57,712 nt of DNA from Rhodospirillaceae bacterium (lineage in GTDB: Bacteria; Pseudomonadota; Alphaproteobacteria; Bin65), in NCBI GenBank assembly GCA_026709535.1, contig JAPOST010000031.1, forward strand, positions 1 to 57,712, written 5' to 3'. Made by a program: the position numbers and the translations under genes. The notes beneath the pieces are model-generated. The model searched no databases. It saw only the letters and a program-made list of their open reading frames with translations, and was not told the origin of the DNA. Positions 44,661 to 54,518 of the stretch are shown piece after piece (within the stretch, counting starts at the first letter, position 1; every line of letters begins with the position of its first letter).

Positions 44661-45508
44661 ATGCTACCCTTGGCCGGAGGCCCGTTGCCAAGGTCTTCGC
44701 GGATCAACGCCACCACATCATCGCCATGAGTCAGGGTCATCATGTGGCCAGCGCCTGGCAAAGCGCGCAACAGGGCTTGCGGGATCGCATTTGCAACAAG
44801 CGCCGACAGACGGGCATGGAGCGGATCAGTTTCTGCCCCATGAATTACCGTGGTCGGTGCAGCGACAGACGCCAGATCATCGAAACCGAGATCCAGCCGC
44901 TCGACGGCGTCGAGCCCGATCGCCAAACGCTCGGCAAGTGCTATCATGTTGTTCTGCGCGGTCGGAGACAGAGCGCGCCAGAACCCCGGGTGGTTATTGA
45001 AGTAATCCAGGTATTGCTCCATCGCCACGGCATCCCGGCCTCCATCGCGTACAGTCGCGATAAAGCGCTGGTTATGGCGAGATATCTCGTTCGCGAACGC
45101 CGCTTCTCCGGCAGCGCGAAGCAATGGATAGGGTGCGGGCTCCAACAGGATCAGGCGGGCAACCAAATCCGGCCAGTAACAGGCCAGCGCCAATGCAATC
45201 GTGCCGCCATAAGAGTGCCCGACGACATGGACGCCACGATTGTCCGGGCGCTCTGTGTGGATGACGGCTGCCAGCGCTTGTGCCTCGTCGCGCACCGTCA
45301 TGGGAACTGAAGCGGAGAGCAGCGCGGTCTCGCCATAACCGGCGGGATTGATCGCCACAGTACGATAGTCCGCTTGGAACGGCGCTGCCACGCGGCGCCA
45401 GATGGAGGCTCCAGAGGCTCCAGGCGGCTGAAATGCCACCAGTGGCGACCCTTCCGGCCCGGCCACATCATAGCTCACATCGCGCCCGTTACTGGCAATT
45501 ACCGGCAT
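44657..45508 (-). CDS. Alpha/beta-hydrolase
   Basis: Predicted serine hydrolase of 283 residues, cytoplasmic. The nucleophile elbow is GHSYGG (Ser99); the acid is likely in VIHGAETDPLH and the catalytic His in GAGHMMTL. The oxyanion-hole segment is FQPPGASGASIW. The start at 45508 gives the usual short N-terminus before the first strand; an open frame extends to 45604 without homology. Substrate unknown; many relatives are esterases or lactonases. Confidence 0.88.
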   Translation of the reverse strand: MPVIASNGRDVSYDVAGPEGSPLVAFQPPGASGASIWRRVAAPFQADYRTVAINPAGYGETALLSASVPMTVRDEAQALAAVIHTERPDNRGVHVVGHSYGGTIALALACYWPDLVARLILLEPAPYPLLRAAGEAAFANEISRHNQRFIATVRDGGRDAVAMEQYLDYFNNHPGFWRALSPTAQNNMIALAERLAIGLDAVERLDLGFDDLASVAAPTTVIHGAETDPLHARLSALVANAIPQALLRALPGAGHMMTLTHGDDVVALIREDLGNGPPAKGSI

Positions 45509-46279
45509 GCTGTAGTTCCAATCGATTTTGCTGTTTGCTGAGGTTATCGTCGAGATGTACGAGCCTGTTCCTGAAGTCACGAGTGACGTCAGGGTCTGAC
45601 GCATGAGTGATTTTGCGGTTATCGATCAGGGACCTGGCTTTTGCACGCCCTGATGCGTGAGAAAGCAGCATGCAGCCAGGCCCAGGCATCGTACAACCTG
45701 ACGCCCCGCGGCTCTGCAGGCGTCGCGCGACGGACTCACGACGGGTGTTCGATGCGATCCATGCTGTCGTCGGGGTGCCGGTGGCGCCCGATACCGTCCT
45801 GTCATCCGCCGTCTTCCACGGTGCAGAACAATTTCGCAACACCGGCGTTCCGGAGCGGATGCGCTTCGCGCCCTGGCGCGGGCGCAGGTGGGGCTTCGGG
45901 GAAGTAAGCGGCACATCGCAGTGGACGGGGAAGCAGCCTGATCGCGGTTCGTGTGCACGCGGCGATGTGCAGGGTGCGCCAGAATTGTGAATACGAACCA
46001 GACGGGTCGCGAAGCTGTCATGTCTGGCCGGTGGGAGACATACAACCGCAAGTCGCTCGGCCGTCCTGAATTCTTCTGGGGCTCGCAAATGGCAAGGTGT
46101 CCTGATCGGACGCATGGCAGTGCCCGTCGCATGCTGGAAAGCTTCCCGAAACAACAGCGGTCGATAGATATAGGCCATGAAGTTCTGCTCCTTGATTGCG
46201 GCGGCCCAAGTAGACGCGTTGACACCTAGTCAACTATCGCAGAATCATCGGCTGAGACTAAAACAGGATTGACCAAGTC
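45509..46279. other. Region without a recognisable gene
   Basis: About 770 bases between the hydrolase start and hemC. Long frames run through on both strands, but their proteins are Arg/Pro/Ser-rich chance products without motifs. The divergent tsaD (gcp) gene that often faces hemC in alphaproteobacteria is not here. It should contain the promoters of the hydrolase and hemC; I see no convincing operator. Confidence 0.4.
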
Positions 46280-47182
46280 TTGCGCATCGGTACCCGTAAA
46301 AGCCCCCTCGCTCTCGCACAAACGCACGAAGCGGTCGCCGCCTTGAAGGCGTCAGGCCTTCCGGGCGACGCCATAGAAATCGTTTCCATGCATACCATCG
46401 GCGACAAGGTGGTCGACAGACCGCTTGTGGAAATTGGCGGCAAGGGCCTCTTTTCGAAGGAACTTGACAAAGCCTTGCTGGATCACCGGATTGACGCTGC
46501 GGTGCATTCCGCCAAGGACCTTGAGTCGACGCTGACGGAAGGAATCACCATTGCCGCTACGTTGCCACGGGAGGATCCGTCAGACCTTTTGATCTCGTCC
46601 CATGCGGAAACGTTGGAGGCCCTGCCCAAGAAAGCGGTGTTCGGCACATCGTCCGTGCGACGCGCGGCGATGATCTTGGCGCGTCGGCCAGACCTTCAGA
46701 TTGTTCCTTTCCGGGGCAATCTCGACACACGCCTGCGCAAGTTGGCAAATGGCGAAGCGCAAGCGACAATCCTGGCAGCAGCCGGACTCAAACGGCTAAA
46801 ACGAGCTGTGCCACAGGCGACGCGGATACCCCACACGATCATGCTGCCCGCGAGCGGCCAGGGGATTGTCGCAATCACTTGCCGCACGGATGATCACGCC
46901 ATCCTGAAACGCCTGGAAGCCCTGAACCACACCCCCAGCATGGCGCAACTCCTGTGCGAACGATCCGTACTTCGCGTTGTAGACGGCACCTGCAGGACTC
47001 CCATCGGAGCCTTTTCCCGAATCGACAATGCGACTGGCACGATAACTGTTCAGGCGGCGCTTGCCGCCCTCGACGGCGGCCGTATCGAGCAAGCGGAAGG
47101 CGCTGCCCCGTTGGCAGACGCGGAAGCGCTCGGCCAACGAATTGGCCAATCACTCAAGACCCGCTTTCCAGATCACGCTTAA
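46280..47182 (+). CDS. hemC: Porphobilinogen deaminase (hydroxymethylbilane synthase)
   Basis: Joins four porphobilinogens into hydroxymethylbilane for haem and bacteriochlorophyll; about 300 residues. LRIGTRKSPLALAQTHEAV opens the protein; the catalytic Asp is in AAVHSAKDLES; GTSSVRRAA and FRGNLDTRLRKL bind the cofactor; the dipyrromethane Cys is in VVDGTCRTPIGA. The start is a TTG at 46280 with AGGA upstream; no ATG or GTG fits, and an in-frame stop lies just before at 46259. hemD, its frequent partner, does not follow. Position ahead of bchI-bchD suggests it serves pigment synthesis. Confidence 0.95.
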   Translation: MRIGTRKSPLALAQTHEAVAALKASGLPGDAIEIVSMHTIGDKVVDRPLVEIGGKGLFSKELDKALLDHRIDAAVHSAKDLESTLTEGITIAATLPREDPSDLLISSHAETLEALPKKAVFGTSSVRRAAMILARRPDLQIVPFRGNLDTRLRKLANGEAQATILAAAGLKRLKRAVPQATRIPHTIMLPASGQGIVAITCRTDDHAILKRLEALNHTPSMAQLLCERSVLRVVDGTCRTPIGAFSRIDNATGTITVQAALAALDGGRIEQAEGAAPLADAEALGQRIGQSLKTRFPDHA

Positions 47183-47285
47183 GAAAAATGTGGAGGCGTG
47201 ACAGCATCATCGAACCGGCGAACATTCAACGTCGAATCCGGTCGGCGGTGCCTTCCGGACCACCGCCAAACGCCTGTCAGCCGAG

Positions 47286-49109
47286 ATGACATCTTCCTCG
47301 CCACGACCCGCCGTGACCACCCTTCCCACGAGTGCCGAACAATCTGCAGGTCGAAAGCAATCGCGCATTAACTCGCTGCGCGCCCTGCGGCCGATGTTGC
47401 CATTTGCCACTCGGTATAAAGGCCGACTTGCGGCAGCGCTTTTCGCGTTGGTCGTCGCGTCTGCCGCTACCCTGACCACACCGATCGCCGTCCGTGGCGT
47501 GGTCGACCACGGCTTCAGCGCGGATGGTCTTGAGGCGCTGGAGCGATATTTCGGAGTCATGCTGGTTGTGGTAGCCGTGCTAGCTGTCGCCTCGGCCGCC
47601 CGGTACTACCTGGTTGTCACTTTCGGCGAGCGCATCGTCGCTGATCTACGCAAGGAGGTCTTCGGACGGCTGGCCACACTGGACGCCGCCTTCTTCGACC
47701 GATCACAAACCGGCGAACTGATTTCGCGGCTGACGGCCGACACAACTCAAATCAAGGCGTCTTTTGGCACGACGGCATCTTTGGCGCTCCGGAACCTGTT
47801 TCTGTTCATCGGCGCCATCGTCATGATGGTCTATACGAGCCCGACCCTATCCGGACTCGTTCTCATCGCCATTCCCTGCATTGTCTTGCCCCTAAGGGCA
47901 GCTGGCCGGGACGTCCGCGCCCGATCCCGCCAGGCACAGGACACGCTGGCGGCGGCGTCCGCCTATGCTGCAGAAAATCTCGGCGCGATCCGGACGATGC
48001 AGGCGTTCAACGCCGAAGGACACACCCGGCGCAAGTTCTCCGAAGCCGTCGAAGAAGCCTTCTTCGCCGCCATGGCTACTGCAAGAGCGCGTGCGATTGT
48101 CGTGATGCTAGCCATACTTCTGGCGTTTGGGAGCGTGCTGGGCGTCATCTGGCTGGGTGCCCAGAGCGTCATCGACGGCAAGATGACAGGCGGTCTCCTA
48201 GCCCAGTTTGTTCTCTACGCCATCTTTGGCGCCGCGTCACTCGGCCAGCTTTCCGAAGTCTGGAACGAGGTGTCCCAAGCGGCAGGTGCAGCAGGACGAC
48301 TGGCGGAAATTCTGGAGACCAAACCTGACATCGCCTCACCGTCCCGACCTCGGTCCTTACCAAAAAATGCGGAAGGTGAAATCCAGTTTGACTCGGTCAG
48401 CTTTCGGTATCCCGGCGGAACCCGGGAACTAGTCATCGACAACATCAGCTTCACGATAAATCGAGGAGAAGCCGTTGCAATTGTCGGACCGTCCGGTGCG
48501 GGAAAGTCCACAATCTTCAATCTGCTGTTGCGCTATTACGATCCAACCGAAGGGCGCATCACGATCAGTGGAACGGACATCGCCGATCTTGATCTGACTG
48601 AACTCCGCGATCAATTTGCGATTGTCCCGCAAGACCCTACAATCTTTGCCTCCACCATCGCAGAAAACATCAAATACGGTACGGAGCAGGCCGATATTTC
48701 TGCCGTTAAGCAGGCGAGCCATCAGGCGCAGGCGGCAGATTTCATTGCGTCGCTTGAGCATGGCTATGATTCGAAAGTCGGAGAACGCGGGGTCACTCTT
48801 TCGGGTGGACAAAGGCAGCGTCTCGCCGTTGCCCGAGCTATTCTGAAAGCTTCGCCGATTATCCTGCTGGATGAGGCAACATCCGCTCTTGATTCGGAAA
48901 ACGAGCGGCTGGTCCAGAAGGCGATTGACGACTTGATCGGAACGCGAACGATTCTGGTCATCGCGCACCGGTTGTCGACCGTCCTCAAATCGGATCGGAT
49001 ACTGGTGATTGAAAAAGGTCGCATTGTCGAAGAAGGAACCAATCAATCGCTCAGCGCCGAAGGCGGTCTTTTTTCCCGCCTGAAGAATTTTCAATTTGAT
49101 ACTGAATAG
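47286..49109 (+). CDS. ABC exporter, fused permease and ATPase (MsbA/ABCB type)
   Basis: Half-size exporter of 607 residues. The N-terminal 330 residues hold six hydrophobic segments and the family motif DAAFFDRSQTGELISRLTAD. The ATPase domain has Walker A GPSGAGKST, signature LSGGQRQRLAVARAIL, Walker B ILLDEATSALD and the switch His in VIAHRLSTV. It works as a homodimer in the inner membrane. The substrate is unknown; lipid, peptide or tetrapyrrole are all possible. It lies between hemC (103 bases) and bchI (97 bases), all on one strand. Confidence 0.94.
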   Translation: MTSSSPRPAVTTLPTSAEQSAGRKQSRINSLRALRPMLPFATRYKGRLAAALFALVVASAATLTTPIAVRGVVDHGFSADGLEALERYFGVMLVVVAVLAVASAARYYLVVTFGERIVADLRKEVFGRLATLDAAFFDRSQTGELISRLTADTTQIKASFGTTASLALRNLFLFIGAIVMMVYTSPTLSGLVLIAIPCIVLPLRAAGRDVRARSRQAQDTLAAASAYAAENLGAIRTMQAFNAEGHTRRKFSEAVEEAFFAAMATARARAIVVMLAILLAFGSVLGVIWLGAQSVIDGKMTGGLLAQFVLYAIFGAASLGQLSEVWNEVSQAAGAAGRLAEILETKPDIASPSRPRSLPKNAEGEIQFDSVSFRYPGGTRELVIDNISFTINRGEAVAIVGPSGAGKSTIFNLLLRYYDPTEGRITISGTDIADLDLTELRDQFAIVPQDPTIFASTIAENIKYGTEQADISAVKQASHQAQAADFIASLEHGYDSKVGERGVTLSGGQRQRLAVARAILKASPIILLDEATSALDSENERLVQKAIDDLIGTRTILVIAHRLSTVLKSDRILVIEKGRIVEEGTNQSLSAEGGLFSRLKNFQFDTE

Positions 49110-49206
49110 CGCATTCCGACATCTGCGAAGTCGTTGTTGTAACCATGGCTCCGATGAAGCAGTCATTGGCGAAACCCTTGCATTTCAGCGCTCGACATTC
49201 GAAAGA

Positions 49207-50343
49207 ATGGAGACTTGGCAAGAATCGCATCGTATAAATACAAATGGATCAGGCGACAAATTCGCCTGCCTTGACAGCCCAGGAATCAGATTGCCCGCCA
49301 GCGTTTTTCCATTTTCTGCAATCACCGGACAAGAAGATGCAAAGCACGCGCTCTTGTTGAGCGCTGTCGATCCGTCGATCGGCGGCGTGCTGATATTCGG
49401 CGACCGCGGTACAGGAAAATCAACGGTTGTTCGTGCCTTGGCCCAACTGCTCCCGAAGCAAAAGGTTGTTCGGGGTTGCCCCTATCGTTGTCATCCGGAC
49501 GCGGTCACAAAGAACTGCGAACTCTGTCGTGCTTCCAAGGGTGCCGCAATTACCAGGACCGCACGAGAAACAACGCCAGTGGTCGATCTTCCGCTCGGCT
49601 CTACCGAGGACCGAATCATTGGAACGCTTGACCTGGAAAAGGCCCTGACACAGGGTATCAAGACCTTTCAGCCCGGCCTTCTGGCACAGGCCAACAGGGG
49701 CTATCTGTATATCGACGAGATCAATCTGCTCGAAGACCATCTGGTTGACCTGCTGCTTGATGTAGCGGCCTCCGGCGAAAACCTGGTTGAAAGGGACGGG
49801 TTGAGCCTGAGGCATGCGGCACGGTTCGTGCTGGTCGGCAGTGGTAATCCCGAGGAGGGGGAATTGAGGCCCCAGTTGCTGGACCGCTTCGGTCTCGCCA
49901 TCGACGTCGCAACGCCTGGAGACATCAAGACCCGCGTGGAAATCGTGAGGCGGCGAAGCACTTACGATTTGGATCCGGAAGGATTCGTCACCCGATACAA
50001 GCGCAAGGACGCCTCAATCAGAAGGAAGATACTGTCGGCAAGAGACAGACTTCCTGACGTAACGGTGTCCGATCAGGTCATTGAGACTACCGCGGCGCTA
50101 TGCCTCAAGGTAAAGTCGGATGGTCTGCGTGGCGAGTTGACCTTGGTGCGGGCGGCCAAGGCGACAGCCGCGCTTAACGGCGCGATCGCGGTGACAGACG
50201 CCCATCTTCAAAGGGTCGCACGAATGGCGCTGCGCCACCGATTACGGCGAGATCCGATGGACGAAAGCGGTTCGGATGCCCGTATCGATCGCGCCGTCTC
50301 AGAGACCTTCGCACCGGTGCCAAAGAACGAAGATGGGCGATGA
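49207..50343 (+). CDS. bchI: Magnesium chelatase subunit I
   Basis: AAA+ ATPase subunit (378 residues) of the Mg-chelatase that inserts Mg2+ into protoporphyrin IX, the committed step to bacteriochlorophyll. FPFSAITGQEDAKHALLLSA, Walker A GDRGTGKST (65-73), the Cys-containing insertion VVRGCPYRCHPDAVTKNCEL, Walker B GYLYIDEINLL and the sensor GSGNPEEGELRPQLLDRFGL are all present. The ATG at 49207 is chosen for length; a frame is open further left. Its end overlaps bchD by 11 bases. Confidence 0.97.
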   Translation: METWQESHRINTNGSGDKFACLDSPGIRLPASVFPFSAITGQEDAKHALLLSAVDPSIGGVLIFGDRGTGKSTVVRALAQLLPKQKVVRGCPYRCHPDAVTKNCELCRASKGAAITRTARETTPVVDLPLGSTEDRIIGTLDLEKALTQGIKTFQPGLLAQANRGYLYIDEINLLEDHLVDLLLDVAASGENLVERDGLSLRHAARFVLVGSGNPEEGELRPQLLDRFGLAIDVATPGDIKTRVEIVRRRSTYDLDPEGFVTRYKRKDASIRRKILSARDRLPDVTVSDQVIETTAALCLKVKSDGLRGELTLVRAAKATAALNGAIAVTDAHLQRVARMALRHRLRRDPMDESGSDARIDRAVSETFAPVPKNEDGR

Positions 50344-52162
50344 CGGCTTCGTTGACGACGTCGCGGCGCCGACTTTCATGATGTCGCCTTGGGAAGACGC
50401 CTGGCGAGTTGCGGCTATCGTCGCGATCAATACGCATGCCGCTGGCGGGGTGATTGTTCGGGCGCGTGCCGGACCGGTTCGCGAGCATTGGCTCTCCGGG
50501 CTTCGGGCCCTTCTTGAACCAGCCGGTCCTGTTGTCAGGTTGCTGCCTCACGATGCGCCTGATGCTGTATTTGGTGGACTAGATCTCGCTGCCACGCTTC
50601 TGAGAAAGAAGCCCGTGTCGCTGAGGGGTCTCGTTACGCGAGCTGATGGCGGAATTCTGACTGTCGGCATGGCGGAACGTCTGCCGGAAGAGGTCGCCGC
50701 CGGATTGTGTCAGGTGATCGATAATGGCTCGGTCCTGGTTCAGCGAGAGGGGTTGAATGAAACCCATCGGGCGCAGTTCGGCATCGTGGCACTCGACGAG
50801 AGCGTAACGGCCGATGAAGTTATCGCAAATTGCTTGAGCGAACGAATTCCTGCAGCCGTCGAGCTTGAACAGGATGGCCTGCGCGACCTCGCGCCGTGCC
50901 CTTTCGAGGCGCGTGAGGTCGCCATTGCCCGCACCATCGTTGACGACATTCACCCGGACGAAGCCCTGATCGAAGGCTTGACGACGCTTGGTCTCGCCTT
51001 GGGAATTCGATCATTGCGACCGGTGCTGGCGGCAACCTGGTGGTCCAGGGCTTCGGCAGCGCTGGGAGGGCGGCGGAAGGTCTCTGACGACGACGTCGAA
51101 TTTGCCTGCCGGTCGACGCTTTTCTGGCGGGCAACCCAAGTACCACAAACCGATCATGATCCGGCGGACGTCGAGGAGCCACCGGCCTCGCCCGAAACGG
51201 AGCAGGAATCATCGGAAGATGCCGAACGATCGCAGCACGACAATGCGCCTGACGAAGTCGCCGAGGCAGCGAGGGCGCATCTTCCCGATAACCTGCTGGA
51301 GTTGCTTGATCGGCTCGTTGCGCAACAGTGGCGCGCCGGAGCTTCGGGCCGAACTGCAAGTACAAAAATCTCCATGAAGCGCGGACGGCCAGCCGGCGTT
51401 CGCGCTGGCCGTCCGGGGCGACACGGTCGTCTGAACATCGTGGCAACGTTGCGCGCCGCCAGTCCCTGGCAACGGGTCCGCGCCAATAGTCTGCCGCCGT
51501 CTGGTCAACGCCGAATCGACGTTCGGCCAGATGATTTCCGGATTACGCGATATCGGGAGCACCTCTTGACGACCACCATCTTCGCGGTCGATGCTTCCGG
51601 ATCAGCCGCTGCGCATCGGCTTGCCGAAGCGAAGGGCGCCATCGAACTGCTACTGGCTGAGTCCTACGTCCGGCGGGACAAGGTAGCATTGCTGGCGTTT
51701 CGAGGTGAGAGTGCCGAACTGTTGCTGCCACCCACCAAGTCGGTGGCGCGCGCCAAACGCTGTCTGAGCGGTATACCCGGCGGAGGCGGTACGCCATTGG
51801 CAGCTGGCCTGCAGCTTGCACTGGATACCGCAGATATTGTCCGTGCGTCGGGTGACATCCCCAGAATAATCCTCCTGACGGATGGACGGGCGAACATTGC
51901 ACTGGATGGCTCTCCGGGACGCAAGAAGGCTACGGCTGATGCGCTTGCGGTCGCCGAATCAATCGGCCTCGACAATATCGACGCCATGCTCATTGATATC
52001 TCGCCCAACCCGCGCGACACCGCCAGATTGATTGCCGAGAAGATCGGCGGGCTATACATGCCAATGCCGCATGCTGGCAGAGAGGAGATTTACAGTTCGA
52101 TATCCGGTTGTACAGCCCCGAGGCGCGAAACAGCGGGCTCAGCCCAGCGGCACGCAATCTGA
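50333..52162 (+). CDS. bchD: Magnesium chelatase subunit D
   Basis: Second AAA+-related subunit, 609 residues. The N-terminal AAA-like half (MMSPWEDAWRVAAIVAINTH onward) lacks a Walker A motif, as normal for BchD. A Pro/Glu-rich acidic linker (around VEEPPASPETEQESSEDAER) follows. The C-terminal half is a von Willebrand A domain with the metal site FAVDASGSAAAHRLAEAKGA and TDGRANIALDG. It forms the BchI-BchD ring that drives BchH. The start lies inside bchI and the stop overlaps bchO (TGATG). Confidence 0.95.
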   Translation: MGDDGFVDDVAAPTFMMSPWEDAWRVAAIVAINTHAAGGVIVRARAGPVREHWLSGLRALLEPAGPVVRLLPHDAPDAVFGGLDLAATLLRKKPVSLRGLVTRADGGILTVGMAERLPEEVAAGLCQVIDNGSVLVQREGLNETHRAQFGIVALDESVTADEVIANCLSERIPAAVELEQDGLRDLAPCPFEAREVAIARTIVDDIHPDEALIEGLTTLGLALGIRSLRPVLAATWWSRASAALGGRRKVSDDDVEFACRSTLFWRATQVPQTDHDPADVEEPPASPETEQESSEDAERSQHDNAPDEVAEAARAHLPDNLLELLDRLVAQQWRAGASGRTASTKISMKRGRPAGVRAGRPGRHGRLNIVATLRAASPWQRVRANSLPPSGQRRIDVRPDDFRITRYREHLLTTTIFAVDASGSAAAHRLAEAKGAIELLLAESYVRRDKVALLAFRGESAELLLPPTKSVARAKRCLSGIPGGGGTPLAAGLQLALDTADIVRASGDIPRIILLTDGRANIALDGSPGRKKATADALAVAESIGLDNIDAMLIDISPNPRDTARLIAEKIGGLYMPMPHAGREEIYSSISGCTAPRRETAGSAQRHAI

Positions 52163-53082
52163 TGATGGATGCGCCGCTTTCTTGGCGTGACGACGGCAAG
52201 ACCTGGCCCAATCGAGAATACAGCCAGTTCATCAAGGTCGGTCGCACGCGATGGCATGTGCAGAAGGCCGGCGGCGGTCCAAATGCGATTCTGCTGCATG
52301 GTACAGGGTCGGCAACGCACACCTGGAAGGGCCTGCTCCCTCTGTTGCGTGATCGAATGACAGTCATCGCACTGGATTTGCCGGGCCATGGCTTCACGTC
52401 CTCCTCGCCATCGCACCAGATGTCGCTTCCCGCGATGGCGCGGTCCGTATCGCAATTGCTCCAGAAACTGGACGTATCCGATGGTGTTGTCGTCGGCCAT
52501 TCGGCAGGCGCAGCTATAGCGGCTCAGATGGCAAAAGACGGCACGACAGGAGTAGCGGGAATCGTCAGCATAAACGGCGCCATGCTGCCTCTGAACAACC
52601 TCCCCGGTCTGATCTTCTCGCCCTTGGCGAAGTTGCTGGCGATGTCACGTATCGTACCTTGGCTGTTTTCCTTGCGCGCGGCCGATCGGACGGTAGTCGA
52701 AAGATTGCTCCGCCAAACCGGCTCGCAAATCGATCGGGAGAGCATGGATTTGTATGTCAGGCTGGCGCGGAATCCCGGTCACGTCGGCGGGGCTCTCAAC
52801 ATGATGGCAAACTGGGACCTTCAACCTCTCAAGGTGTCTCTCCCGGCTCTCGAACCATCGATACTCTTCCTGGTGGGCGACCGGGACAAGACAGTTCCCC
52901 CTTCATATTCCGAATCCGCCAGCAAGCGCGCGCCCAATTCCCACGTCAAGGTCATCGCCAAGACCGGCCACCTGACCCATGAGGAGGAACCTGCCTCTGT
53001 TGCTTCGGAGGTATTTTGGTTTGCAGAGCAGATCGGCGCCCTGGAAGCGGTGAAGGAACCAGAGCGATCAGCAATCTCCTGA
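52162..53082 (+). CDS. bchO: BchO-type alpha/beta-hydrolase
   Basis: Alpha/beta-hydrolase of 306 residues, found with bchI and bchD in photosynthesis gene clusters of purple bacteria. Oxyanion segment LLHGTGSATHTWKGLLPLL; nucleophile motif VGHSAGAAIA (Ser114); acid in VGDRDKTVPP; His in AKTGHLTHEE. The exact chemical role of BchO in bacteriochlorophyll synthesis is unsettled. The start ATG shares a base with the bchD stop, and its stop shares one with the next gene. Confidence 0.93.
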   Translation: MMDAPLSWRDDGKTWPNREYSQFIKVGRTRWHVQKAGGGPNAILLHGTGSATHTWKGLLPLLRDRMTVIALDLPGHGFTSSSPSHQMSLPAMARSVSQLLQKLDVSDGVVVGHSAGAAIAAQMAKDGTTGVAGIVSINGAMLPLNNLPGLIFSPLAKLLAMSRIVPWLFSLRAADRTVVERLLRQTGSQIDRESMDLYVRLARNPGHVGGALNMMANWDLQPLKVSLPALEPSILFLVGDRDKTVPPSYSESASKRAPNSHVKVIAKTGHLTHEEEPASVASEVFWFAEQIGALEAVKEPERSAIS

Positions 53083-54374
53083 TGACGCTACCGGAAAACC
53101 ATCCCCAACGTTTCGTCATCAACAACGAAGCCCATGCCCGCCCGTCGGAGCCGCTGAAACCTCCCTTGTCGATATCCTATATCGCGCTGTTCGCCGACGC
53201 CAAAGACCGCGACCGGGACTGGGAACCTCTGGTCGAACTGACTCAGCGGCACGGCATGGCGCCACCGGCAGAGAGCTCGAGCCATTTCAGCGCCGATCTG
53301 GGAGCTTTTCGCCTGAAATGGGAACGGCATACCGAATTTACCCGCTATACTTTCATGTGTGAGGAATCCCGGTCAGCGCCCTTCCGGACGATTGCCATCG
53401 AGCATGTTCCTGAAGACTGGCTGGTGGCGTTGCCGGGGCAGATTATCGTAGCCGCCCATGCCGCCTATGTGCTGGAGTCTGACGACGCCCGTTACGATGC
53501 GATCGGCCAACGGTATTTCGGTGACAAACCAATTGTCGGCGCTTCGGTCGGCGGGAAAGCAGCGACCGCGCTGACGGATTTTCACATCCAGGACGACGGA
53601 TTCAGTCGGTGGCTGTTGCTCGGCGGCGGCATGCGCCCCATGCAGGCCGGCCGGACCATGCAGCGTCTGCTGGAAATTGACACCTACCGGCTGATGGCTT
53701 TGCTGGCGTTGCCAGTCGCCCGCGACTTGGCGCCCTTCCTGGCCGAGAACGAACGAGAACTTGCGAGCATTACCAACGCCATTTCTGACGCCGATGTCGC
53801 CGAAGAAACGAATATTCTTGACCGCCTGACTCGCATGGAGGCGGCAATCGAAGGACGGTATGTGGACAATCACTACCGGTTCAGTGCGGCATCGGCTTAC
53901 TACGATCTCGTAAAGCGCCGCATCGGTGAGCTGCGGGAAGAACGAATCTCCGGTCTTCAGACCTTCAGGGAGTTTACCGAGCGCCGCCTGGCGCCGGCCA
54001 TGAATACCTGCGTGGCTGCCGCTTCACGGCAGGAAGCCTTGTCAAGAAGGGTATCCCGGGCTTCTCAATTGCTGGCGACGCGCGTGAGCATTTCGCAGCA
54101 AGGCCAGAATCAGGCCTTGCTCGAATCGATGGATCAGCGAGCCCGCTTGCAGCTCCGCCTTCAACAGACTGTCGAAGGGCTGTCCGTCGCCGCCATCACT
54201 TATTATGTCGTCGGGCTTATCAACTACCTGACAAAAGGGATAAATTCGTTCGGCATCGCAGCGAATGCCAACCTGATTGTCGCGATCAGCATTCCAGTCG
54301 TACTGTTTGCCATCGCTTTTGGAGTCAGGCACATTCGTCGCCGCGTCACTGACGCCAAGGATCGTTCAGCCTAG
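53082..54374 (+). CDS. DUF3422-family membrane protein
   Basis: Protein of 430 residues with the DUF3422 opening HPQRFVINNEAHARPSEPLK and ISYIALFADAKDRDRDWEPL. The long middle part is soluble and helical; the segment from about 250 to 350 looks like a coiled coil rich in Arg and Glu. Two hydrophobic segments lie near the C-terminus (AAITYYVVGLINYL and ANLIVAISIPVVLFAIAFGV), followed by an Arg-rich tail that probably faces the cytoplasm. Its ATG overlaps the bchO stop (TGATG), so it is translationally coupled to the Mg-chelatase genes, and a terminator follows about 120 bases later. Function unknown. Confidence 0.85.
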   Translation: MTLPENHPQRFVINNEAHARPSEPLKPPLSISYIALFADAKDRDRDWEPLVELTQRHGMAPPAESSSHFSADLGAFRLKWERHTEFTRYTFMCEESRSAPFRTIAIEHVPEDWLVALPGQIIVAAHAAYVLESDDARYDAIGQRYFGDKPIVGASVGGKAATALTDFHIQDDGFSRWLLLGGGMRPMQAGRTMQRLLEIDTYRLMALLALPVARDLAPFLAENERELASITNAISDADVAEETNILDRLTRMEAAIEGRYVDNHYRFSAASAYYDLVKRRIGELREERISGLQTFREFTERRLAPAMNTCVAAASRQEALSRRVSRASQLLATRVSISQQGQNQALLESMDQRARLQLRLQQTVEGLSVAAITYYVVGLINYLTKGINSFGIAANANLIVAISIPVVLFAIAFGVRHIRRRVTDAKDRSA

Positions 54375-54491
54375 CATTCCTTGGTTGCTGGCGTTTCCGC
54401 GCCTTTGGTCGGCATCGCGCTGTGCCCCGTTGGACGCCCGCGCGGCGATTAAGCCTGAACTTCAGGCTGACCTTTGTCATTGGTTCTGGTT

Positions 54492-54518
54492 CAAGCCTCT
54501 GAGAGGGCTTGTCTTTTT
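54492..54518 (+). terminator. Rho-independent terminator of the bch operon
   Basis: The stem CAAGCC/GGCTTG, extendable by a T-G pair, has a 6- to 8-base loop and is followed directly by TCTTTTT. It lies about 120 bases behind the DUF3422 gene. A further perfect dyad, AGCCTGAA (54452) / TTCAGGCT (54461), stands just before it. The mobile-element debris begins about 50 bases downstream. Confidence 0.75.

Noticed and set aside
45509..46279. Overlapping frames on both strands before hemC
   Set aside because: Their proteins are Arg/Pro-rich without motifs and look like chance frames; I also found no tsaD here.
49110..49206. PpsR-type sites (TGT-N12-ACA) ahead of bchI
   Set aside because: I found no pair of half-sites with the right spacing in the gap; the genes may be transcribed from further upstream.
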